Part shown: piece after piece, positions 1 through 5,157 of the stretch
Layout: every line of letters begins with the position of its first letter
How positions within the stretch are numbered: position 1 is the first letter of the stretch
DNA from: a bacterium
GTDB lineage: Bacteria > UBA9089 > UBA9088
Assembly: GCA_040756715.1 (NCBI GenBank)
Contig: JBFLYE010000041.1
Span: 1 to 10,299 of the forward strand
DNA length: 10,299 bases
Direction: 5' to 3'
Notes under the pieces: model-generated
Seen by the model: only the letters and a program-made list of their open reading frames with translations
Told to the model about the DNA's origin: nothing
The model's database searches: none
Translations under genes and position numbers: made by a program

Positions 1-202
1 GATATAGACCCTCTTGAAAAAGAATATCCTCTTTCTTTGCCTCTTGACTAAAGCCAATGTTAAAAGCAAGAATAAACAAGATTAGTATGCGTTTAGCTGT
101 CCTATTTAGGCACAAAAGCACAAAGGCACAAAGGCACAAAGTAAATAAATTCCAAATTCCAAGCAAATCCGCAATCCGAAATCCGAAATCCGAAATTATC
201 AT
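1..202 (-). CDS. Start of an exported or membrane-anchored protein (partial, runs off the left edge)
   Basis: Not recognised. The frame is open for 67 codons from an ATG at 202-200 to the window edge. The ATG overlaps the proC stop as ATGA, like other junctions in this operon, and has AAAGGA (209-214) six bases upstream. Residues about 38-52 look like a signal peptide: basic TAKR, a hydrophobic core RILILFILAFNIGFS, then polar QEAKKED. The piece ends ILFQEGLY, which would suit the first helix of a TPR-like repeat, but that is a guess. Residues about 3-33 are encoded by the 7- and 8-bp tandem repeats and give a second hydrophobic stretch. TTG at 115-113 or a GTG/TTG inside the repeats are alternative starts; no ATG lies nearer the signal peptide. 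That a secreted-type gene begins here is fairly likely; the exact start is uncertain. Confidence 0.55.
   Translation of the reverse strand, partial: MIISDFGFRIADLLGIWNLFTLCLCAFVLLCLNRTAKRILILFILAFNIGFSQEAKKEDILFQEGLY
110..141. repeat. 8-bp tandem repeat, 4 copies
   Basis: GCACAAA(A/G) occurs four times head to tail: 110-117, 118-125, 126-133 and 134-141. Only the last base of the first copy differs. It sits between proC and the signal-peptide part of the next gene and is read in frame if that gene starts at 202. Units this short do not suit CRISPR; they look like a simple-sequence repeat of the kind scattered through intergenic DNA of some candidate phyla (recollection, not checked). Confidence 0.8.
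147..196. repeat. 7-bp tandem repeat (ATCCGAA and degenerate copies)
   Basis: Three exact ATCCGAA units lie at 174-194. They are preceded by degenerate relatives (AAATTCC twice, AAATCCG once) over 147-173. The block starts six bases from the 8-bp repeat and ends just inside the ATG proposed for the left-edge gene, so it would encode residues about 3-18 of that protein. Confidence 0.7.
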
Positions 203-990
203 CCTAATTCCTTTGCCCTTTTTTCTGCGGATAAAACCGCTTTCCAGATTATTCCCGAAAGGTTTTCTTTTTCCATTACCTCAATTGCTGCCATTGTTGT
301 TCCCCCAGGGGATGTAACCATATCCCTTAGCTCTGCCGGGTGCTTTTTTGTTTGTTTCATCATCAAAACCGAGCCTGATATGGTTGTCAAAACAAGCCTT
401 TCAGAAATATCCCTTGAAAGCCCCATCTTCACACCTACAGAGATTAGGGCATCTATTATAACAAAGATATATGCAGGACCAGAGCCAGAAAGGGCAGTTA
501 CAGCATCTATGAGGTTTTCATCTACCTCTACAACATCGCCCAAAGCAAAAAATATCATCTTTGCAAAGGAAACATCAGAATCATCGGCATATTTTCCCTT
601 TGCTATGGCAGATATTCCGCAAGAAATTAAACAAGGCATATTCGGCATCACCCTTATTATCCTTGCATTGTTTAGCCTTTCCTCAATAAAACCTGTTTTA
701 ATCCCCGCGGCAATTGAAATTATATGGTGTCCCTTTACCCCCTGCTTAATTTGCTCTAAAAGATCTCCCATATGGTAAGGTTTTATCGCTAAAATAATCC
801 CATCGGCAAAAGGAAAGACCTCAAGGTTATTTTGGGTAGTTTTTATTTTAAGCTCATCTTCCAGGGCTTTTAATTTTTCTTTCTCGATATCAGAGGCGAT
901 AATTTCATCGGGCTTGAAGATACCCTTTTTCAAAATCCCTTTGATAATCGCACCACCCATATTTCCACAACCAATTATGCCAATTTTCAT
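199..990 (-). CDS. proC: Pyrroline-5-carboxylate reductase
   Basis: Catalyses the last step of proline synthesis, reduction of 1-pyrroline-5-carboxylate to L-proline with NAD(P)H in the cytoplasm. The 263-residue product has the usual family length. An N-terminal Rossmann fold shows the dinucleotide loop GCGNMGG (7-13), then VMPN (114-117). The C-terminal dimerisation and active-site helices carry ALSGSGPAY (166-174) and MVTSPGGTT (224-232), the family signature. The ATG (990-988) overlaps the dehydrogenase stop as ATGA, and its own stop overlaps the next ATG in the same way. No proA or proB lies in the window, so its place here reflects operon packing rather than a complete proline cluster. 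All key motifs are intact. Confidence 0.96.
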   Translation of the reverse strand: MKIGIIGCGNMGGAIIKGILKKGIFKPDEIIASDIEKEKLKALEDELKIKTTQNNLEVFPFADGIILAIKPYHMGDLLEQIKQGVKGHHIISIAAGIKTGFIEERLNNARIIRVMPNMPCLISCGISAIAKGKYADDSDVSFAKMIFFALGDVVEVDENLIDAVTALSGSGPAYIFVIIDALISVGVKMGLSRDISERLVLTTISGSVLMMKQTKKHPAELRDMVTSPGGTTMAAIEVMEKENLSGIIWKAVLSAEKRAKELG

Positions 991-1961
991 AAGACAATCA
1001 CCACCTTCATTGATTCTTTTTGTTCTTCTACAACAGAAAATCCCTCTTGTATTTTTTCAAGAGGAAACCTGTGGGTTATCATAGATTCTGCATCTATTTT
1101 TTTAATTAGCCTTAATGCCTCTTGTAAATCCCTTGGTCCTGCACCATAGGATGTAACCATCGTTATCTCTTGCCTCCAGAGATTGCTAATCGGAAAGGGA
1201 ATTTGTAAAGAGGGAGAAGGCACAGCAAAGAAAACAATGACCCCTCCCTTATCAATAGATGAAAATGCCATATCTATTGCCTCTGGATTGCCAGAGCATA
1301 AGATAACACAATCAGCAAGGATTTTTTCCTTATTTCCCTTAAAAACAAGGTCTGCCCCAAATTCTTCTGCTTTTTTTAGACGGTATTCATTTAGATCAAC
1401 CCCAATGGTATATAATCCTCTTATTTTTCCCAAAGTTACATTAAGCAATCCTGATACACCGCACCCGATTACTAGCAAAGTTTGCCTTTCCCAAATCTTT
1501 GCAAGGTTTTGTGCCCTGATAACACAAGCAAGTGGCTCAATAAGGCTTCCTACATCATAAGATATACCATCTGGTAAAGAATATATACCAAATTCTACAT
1601 TCATCCTTGAAAGCCTGATGTATTCAGAAAATCCTCCTGGGTCATAGTTTGTTTGGTGTAGGGTTTCGCAGGAGGTATGATGACCATTAAGGCAATAATG
1701 GCATTTGTTGCAGGGGATATGATGTGAGGCAAATATCCTTTGGCCCACTTTATAATTTTCTGACCTGCTTTCTATAATCTCACCCGTTGCCTCATGTCCT
1801 AAAATAAGGGGTGCCTTTTTTATCCTATACCATTCTAAAAGGTCGGTTCCGCATATCCCGCAAGCCCTTGTTTTCATCAAGATTTCACCCTCAGAAATCT
1901 TTGGGATAGGTTTTTCTTCAACCCTTATATCCTTATTATTATAGTAAACCCCAACCTTCAC
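987..1961 (-). CDS. Zinc-dependent medium-chain dehydrogenase (threonine/sorbitol dehydrogenase-like)
   Basis: A cytoplasmic alcohol or polyol oxidoreductase of the MDR superfamily, 324 residues. The GroES-like domain has catalytic zinc ligands C37 (ACGICGTD), H56-E57 (GHEATG) and E142 (EPLACV). The structural zinc lobe has all four cysteines, C84, C87, C90 and C98. The Rossmann domain has GCGVSG (166-171), and D189 at the end of beta-2 suggests NAD(H) rather than NADP(H). The start is GTG (1961-1959), chosen because MKVGVYY is a normal family N-terminus and because it overlaps the frameshift-corrected HEPN stop by 4 nt. The substrate cannot be read from sequence; sharing an operon with an LsrF-like aldolase hints at a sugar, polyol or keto-phosphate substrate (inference). 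It is somewhat shorter than typical 340-350-residue relatives. Confidence 0.9.
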   Translation of the reverse strand: MKVGVYYNNKDIRVEEKPIPKISEGEILMKTRACGICGTDLLEWYRIKKAPLILGHEATGEIIESRSENYKVGQRIFASHHIPCNKCHYCLNGHHTSCETLHQTNYDPGGFSEYIRLSRMNVEFGIYSLPDGISYDVGSLIEPLACVIRAQNLAKIWERQTLLVIGCGVSGLLNVTLGKIRGLYTIGVDLNEYRLKKAEEFGADLVFKGNKEKILADCVILCSGNPEAIDMAFSSIDKGGVIVFFAVPSPSLQIPFPISNLWRQEITMVTSYGAGPRDLQEALRLIKKIDAESMITHRFPLEKIQEGFSVVEEQKESMKVVIVL

Positions 1962-2063
1962 TCTAATAAAGCCTCAATAAAACCCTTTGCCTCCTCAATA
2001 TCTTTTTTTACATCCTCGCAGGTCAATCCTTCTTCTACTAACCCTGGATAGCGTTCGCTGAAG
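1958..2063 (-). pseudogene. Out-of-frame native C-terminus of the HEPN protein
   Basis: Reading the minus strand one base off the upstream HEPN frame from about 2062 gives 34 sensible codons, FSERYPGLVEEG followed by LTCEDVKKDIEEAKGFIE, ending at TGA 1960-1958. This is the expected last helix of a PF05168-type HEPN protein (a (Y)YF..ERYP motif, then an acidic helix). Its stop overlaps the GTG of the downstream dehydrogenase by 4 nt, matching the other junctions. The segment is therefore a genuine part of the HEPN gene separated by a frameshift, caused by one extra base or by loss of two bases in the GGATATC stretch. Loss of two bases is favoured because restoring them gives the usual Y-x-F spacing. 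Confidence 0.8.
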
Positions 2064-2339
2064 ATATCCAGAGACCCTTTCGCATAAGGCACGGAAAGGC
2101 TCAAGGTTTTGATTATATTTCACTACATCGTCTAAGAGAGAATCAATTTCATGGATCTTTTTGAGCTTCCACCCTTTTCCAAGAAGAAAGGCTTTGATGT
2201 ATTTTTCAAGAGACTGTTGGAGAAAAAAGGAGGCTCCTTCTGGGTCTTCATCCTCCAACATCCTTTCCATCCTATTCCAGTCCATTTGTGCCTTTTTAAT
2301 CCAATCTGGAGGATAAAGAGAATCTTTTGCTTCCTTCAT
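1995..2339 (-). CDS. HEPN domain protein, C-terminus frameshifted
   Basis: Partner of the preceding nucleotidyltransferase in an MNT/HEPN pair; such pairs are known or suspected toxin-antitoxin modules in which HEPN is the toxin. As sequenced it has 114 residues. Residues 1-92 are typical of the PF05168 HEPN fold: an amphipathic first helix (DWIKKAQMDWNRMERM, 12-27), the helix ASFFLQQSLEKYIKAFLL (36-53) and KKIHEIDSLL (60-69). Residues 93-114 are a basic tail that resembles nothing, because the frame is lost after Y92. The RNase motif R-x4-6-H is not evident; H63 is preceded by lysines only, so ribonuclease activity is doubtful. ATG 2339 overlaps the MNT stop as ATGA. Intact length would be about 126-127 residues. 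It may be a recent pseudogene or a sequencing error. Confidence 0.75.
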   Translation of the reverse strand: MKEAKDSLYPPDWIKKAQMDWNRMERMLEDEDPEGASFFLQQSLEKYIKAFLLGKGWKLKKIHEIDSLLDDVVKYNQNLEPFRALCERVSGYLQRTLSRVSRRRIDLRGCKKRY

Positions 2340-2650
2340 AATTCTACCCCTTCCTCCAAAATTTCATTTATGAATTGGTCTTTTATTTCTATTCTTTTTT
2401 GAAGCTCTTTATAGGTAAGGACAATAGGAGCAATAGGAATGCCATTTCGCAAATCCCTTATCAGACGCTTTACACTTGCCATCCTCTCATAAAATCGTTC
2501 TTTTGTTTCTGCAACAATAAAAAGGTCTACATCACTATCTTCTGTCTGCTCTCCCTTTGCATATGAACCAAATAAAATAACCTTCTCTGCTTTATATTCC
2601 TTTTTAAGCCTCTCGCTTATTAGCCTTATCCTTTCCATTACATTATCCAT
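2336..2650 (-). CDS. MNT-type minimal nucleotidyltransferase (antitoxin candidate)
   Basis: A 104-residue minimal nucleotidyltransferase of the DNA polymerase beta superfamily. The motif GSX10DXD is complete: G28-S29, ten residues, then D40-V41-D42 (GSYAKGEQTEDSDVDL). The two aspartates bind metal and NTP. In characterised MNT/HEPN systems the MNT protein is the antitoxin and can AMPylate the HEPN partner; that is family knowledge, not seen here. The ATG (2650-2648) overlaps the end of the aldolase gene by 8 nt, and the stop overlaps the HEPN ATG by 4 nt. The pair is thus embedded between metabolic genes under one promoter, unusual for an independent toxin-antitoxin locus. The MNT gene looks intact while the HEPN gene is broken, the order of loss expected if HEPN were harmful. 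Confidence 0.88.
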   Translation of the reverse strand: MDNVMERIRLISERLKKEYKAEKVILFGSYAKGEQTEDSDVDLFIVAETKERFYERMASVKRLIRDLRNGIPIAPIVLTYKELQKRIEIKDQFINEILEEGVEL

Positions 2651-3431
2651 TTTTCTCTTTTAAAAATATTTCATCCGCCTTATCTGGTGTAGCATTTTCA
2701 TGGACAATCGCCCTTAAAGCCTTTATCATTCCTACTGGATTTTCATTCTGCCAGATATTTCTGCCAAGATTAATGCCAATTGCGCCCTTTTGTATTCCAT
2801 CATAGACAAAGTTAAAAACCTCCCTTTCGGTTTCTACCTTAGGTCCACCTGCCATAACTACTGGCACTGGGCAGCCCTGCACTACCTTTTCAAAGTTTTC
2901 ACACCAATAGGTTTTTACAACCTTAGCACCCAACTCAGCGGCAATCCTGCAGCATAAAGCAAGATAGCGGGCATCCCTTTTTTCAAGCTCTTTGCCTACG
3001 GCAGTAACCGCCATTACCGGAATACCATATCTTTCGCCTTCATCAACCAATTTAGCCAAATTTAAGAGGGTCTCTTTTTCATAGGAAGAGCCGATAAATA
3101 TAGAAATACCCAATGCCTGTGCATTGAGCCTGATAGCCTCTTCTATGGAAGTTGTAATTCCTTCATTGGCAAGGTCTTTGCCCACCATACTTGTTCCACC
3201 TGAAACCCTAAGAATAATTGGCTTGGTATTACTAGGGTCTATACAAAAACGCAATACCCCCCTTGTTACAAAAAGGGCATCATAATAGGGCAAAAGGGGC
3301 TTTATAGTTTCCCCTGGTTTTTCTAGCTTTCTGGTTGGCCCTTGAAAATACCCATGGTCTATAGGCATAAACATACACCTATTATCTGGCTGAATTAGCT
3401 GAGATAGCCGATTTTTCATTCCCCAATCCAT
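2643..3431 (-). CDS. lsrF: LsrF-like class I aldolase/thiolase (DeoC/LacD superfamily)
   Basis: A TIM-barrel lyase forming a Schiff base. E. coli LsrF transfers an acetyl group from 3-hydroxy-5-phosphonooxypentane-2,4-dione to CoA in autoinducer-2 breakdown. From memory, the match to E. coli LsrF is strong along the whole length: DWGM..RLS (2-10), IDHGYFQGPT (24-33), RLNAQALG (101-108), VKTYW with the presumed Schiff-base lysine K173, CPVPVVMAGG (187-196), GRNIWQ (223-228) and VHENATPDKA (243-252). The 262-residue product lacks about 29 N-terminal residues of the E. coli enzyme but begins exactly at its DWGM block. ATG 3431 follows a GGGGTGAG ribosome site (3435-3442). No other lsr genes are present, so the substrate may be another phosphorylated keto-sugar; a distant reading as an archaeal-type aldolase is less likely. 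Confidence 0.87.
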   Translation of the reverse strand: MDWGMKNRLSQLIQPDNRCMFMPIDHGYFQGPTRKLEKPGETIKPLLPYYDALFVTRGVLRFCIDPSNTKPIILRVSGGTSMVGKDLANEGITTSIEEAIRLNAQALGISIFIGSSYEKETLLNLAKLVDEGERYGIPVMAVTAVGKELEKRDARYLALCCRIAAELGAKVVKTYWCENFEKVVQGCPVPVVMAGGPKVETEREVFNFVYDGIQKGAIGINLGRNIWQNENPVGMIKALRAIVHENATPDKADEIFLKEKNG

Positions 3432-3461
3432 AATCTCACCCCTTATCTTAAATTTTAAAAG

Positions 3462-3490
3462 ATTTTATCCTTATTCTTTGAAAGTGTCAA
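3462..3490 (-). promoter_or_regulatory. Sigma-70-type promoter of the aldolase-MNT-HEPN-dehydrogenase-proC operon
   Basis: On the minus strand a perfect -35 TTGACA (3490-3485) is followed by a 17-bp spacer and -10 TAAAAT (3467-3462, 5 of 6 matches). The predicted start near 3455 gives a leader of about 23 nt carrying the GGGGTGAG ribosome site. It is the only strong promoter seen upstream of the six overlapping minus-strand genes. Confidence 0.75.
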
Positions 3491-3525
3491 ATGAAAAATA
3501 ATCGGGATGATAAAAAAAGAAATAC

Positions 3526-3555
3526 TTGAAAAGGACAAAAGCTACAACTTATAAT
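3526..3555 (+). promoter_or_regulatory. Promoter of the GGDEF-birA-coaX operon
   Basis: -35 TTGAAA (3526-3531, 5 of 6), an 18-bp spacer and a perfect -10 TATAAT (3550-3555). Transcription would start near 3562, about 6 nt before ATG 3568, leaving almost no leader. The TTG of the -35 box is also an in-frame potential start codon 42 nt upstream, but it would lie outside the transcript. The -35 boxes of the two divergent promoters are 35 bp apart; no palindromic operator was seen between them. Confidence 0.65.
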
Positions 3556-3567
3556 AATATAGAGACG

Positions 3568-5157
3568 ATGAAAGAAATAATATTTTGCGAGAAGGCACTT
3601 GAAATATCGTATAAAGCAAGATGGCTTTTTCTTACTTTTGTATTGTTGGGACTTCAACTTGTGCCTTTTCCTTCTGAAAATTGGCCAAATATCTACCTTC
3701 TTCTTGTAATCTCTTTAATCTACAATATATCAACAAGGTTTCTTAACTTTCCAGAAATCTACGAAAGGACAAGAAACATATGCTATGCGGAGACTGTAAT
3801 GGATACAATGTTTCTTATAGGCATTATCTACCTTACCGGAGGACACAATAGCCCATTTTGGATATTCTTTATTGTTATTATTATGTTTTCTGCAATCTAT
3901 TATTCCCCAGGTAAGACCTTACTTATAACCCTTGGAATAAGCCTCCTTTACCTTCTTATCTCAATTCTTTCTGGTAGCCATTTTAAAGAAATGCTTTCTA
4001 TTCTTTGTTTAAAAATCCCTGTCCTCTTTGCTGCTTGTGGATTAAGCATATTTTCAAACCAGCAAATAAAAAGCCAGGGAGAGGAGCTTGAGATTGAAAA
4101 GGAAAAAATTAAGTATCTACTTCGTGCCTTTCATCATAATGTGGTTGCCATTCAAAAGAAAAATAAGGTTCTCTCTGAGGTATATAACATCTCCTTAAAA
4201 ACGCAAGGAGATCTTAGTCTTTCCGAACAACTTGCCGATATTTGTAATACTACAATTTCATTTTTAAACCTCGATATATCTGGAATATGGCTTATGAAAA
4301 AAAATGGAAGCCTTAAGCTTACAGGAGGAACAAAAAATATCCCCCCTTCCCTTCCCGAAAAAATAAAGATCGGAGAGGGGATTATAGGAAGAACTGCTTT
4401 GAAAAAAGAGCCATTGATTATAAATGACCTGTTAAAATGGGATTCTCTTCAATTTAAGGATGGACCATCCTCCTACATAGGAATTCCACTTATTGTTGAC
4501 AATGAAATGCTTGGGGTATTTGCTTGTGCTTCATCATATCCAAAGGAGTTTAAAGAGGAAGATTATCTAAAATTTCTCCTTCTTATTGCCTGTAGAACCT
4601 CTTTGTCTATAAAAAATGCCTATCTTAACGAGGAGATAAAGAGAATGACCATTACAGATGAGCTAACCGGTCTTTATAACTACAAGTATTTCATTGAAAC
4701 CCTGAAAAAGGAACTCCACAAAGCAGAGAGACTTTCTTGTCCCTTCTCTTTGCTTATGATAGATATAGATAATTTTAAAGACTTCAATGAAAAATATGGA
4801 CATCATATGGGAAATCAGATACTTTGTGCTTTAGCCCTTAATCTTACAGGTTCTTTAAGGGAAGAGGATTTCCTTGCAAGATTTGGGGAGGAAGAATTTG
4901 TCATTATCCTTCCCTCGGCAGATAAGGAGGAGGGAATAATGGTTTCTGAAAGGATAAGAAAATGTATAAGCGAAGCCGTGCTTATTGAGAATACAGAGTC
5001 TATTACTGTAAGCATTGGAGTTTCATCATTTCCGCAGGATGGAAAGAAATTTGATGAAATTCTTCTCTGTGCAGACAAGGCTATGACCATGGCAAAGGAA
5101 AAAGGAGGAAATAGGACTATTGCATGGAATGGAAAAAATAATAAAATTTCCCTCTAG
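3568..5157 (+). CDS. Membrane-GAF-GGDEF protein, possible diguanylate cyclase (variant GEEEF motif)
   Basis: Probably an inner-membrane sensor controlling c-di-GMP. Of 529 residues, about 18-162 form some six membrane segments, with TGGHNSPF in a loop near 90-97. A short coiled coil (about 168-205), a GAF domain (about 215-350, IGEGIIGRTALKKEPLII) and a GGDEF domain (about 360-520) follow. In the GGDEF domain TDELTGLYNYKYF, MIDIDNFKDFNEKYGHH (metal Asp at 399) and VSIGVSSFP are normal. The signature reads GEEEF (440-444) instead of GG(D/E)EF, so its second glycine is Glu. RxxD (REED, 431-434) sits exactly five residues before it, so the inhibitory site is intact. ATG 3568 is preferred over TTG 3526 because the paralogue downstream aligns from this Met and the promoter overlaps the TTG. 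Activity is uncertain. Confidence 0.88.
   Translation: MKEIIFCEKALEISYKARWLFLTFVLLGLQLVPFPSENWPNIYLLLVISLIYNISTRFLNFPEIYERTRNICYAETVMDTMFLIGIIYLTGGHNSPFWIFFIVIIMFSAIYYSPGKTLLITLGISLLYLLISILSGSHFKEMLSILCLKIPVLFAACGLSIFSNQQIKSQGEELEIEKEKIKYLLRAFHHNVVAIQKKNKVLSEVYNISLKTQGDLSLSEQLADICNTTISFLNLDISGIWLMKKNGSLKLTGGTKNIPPSLPEKIKIGEGIIGRTALKKEPLIINDLLKWDSLQFKDGPSSYIGIPLIVDNEMLGVFACASSYPKEFKEEDYLKFLLLIACRTSLSIKNAYLNEEIKRMTITDELTGLYNYKYFIETLKKELHKAERLSCPFSLLMIDIDNFKDFNEKYGHHMGNQILCALALNLTGSLREEDFLARFGEEEFVIILPSADKEEGIMVSERIRKCISEAVLIENTESITVSIGVSSFPQDGKKFDEILLCADKAMTMAKEKGGNRTIAWNGKNNKISL

Noticed and set aside
110-196. Repeat blocks as a CRISPR array
   Set aside because: Units are 7-8 bp, contiguous, with no unique spacers and no cas genes nearby.
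57-317. Plus-strand open frame opposite the end of proC
   Set aside because: It runs antisense through the repeats and into proC, gives a low-complexity proline/leucine-rich product and has no ribosome site.
380-778. 132-codon plus-strand frame inside proC
   Set aside because: Antisense shadow of an intact, highly conserved gene; its translation resembles no family.
2055-2070. Programmed ribosomal frameshift in the HEPN gene
   Set aside because: No slippery heptamer or long mononucleotide run at the site and no evident stimulatory stem. A small indel in a short TA-rich stretch explains it more simply.
3526-3567. TTG at 3526 as start of the first GGDEF protein
   Set aside because: The extra 14 residues are polar, absent from the paralogue, and the TTG falls in the predicted -35 box, upstream of the transcript start.
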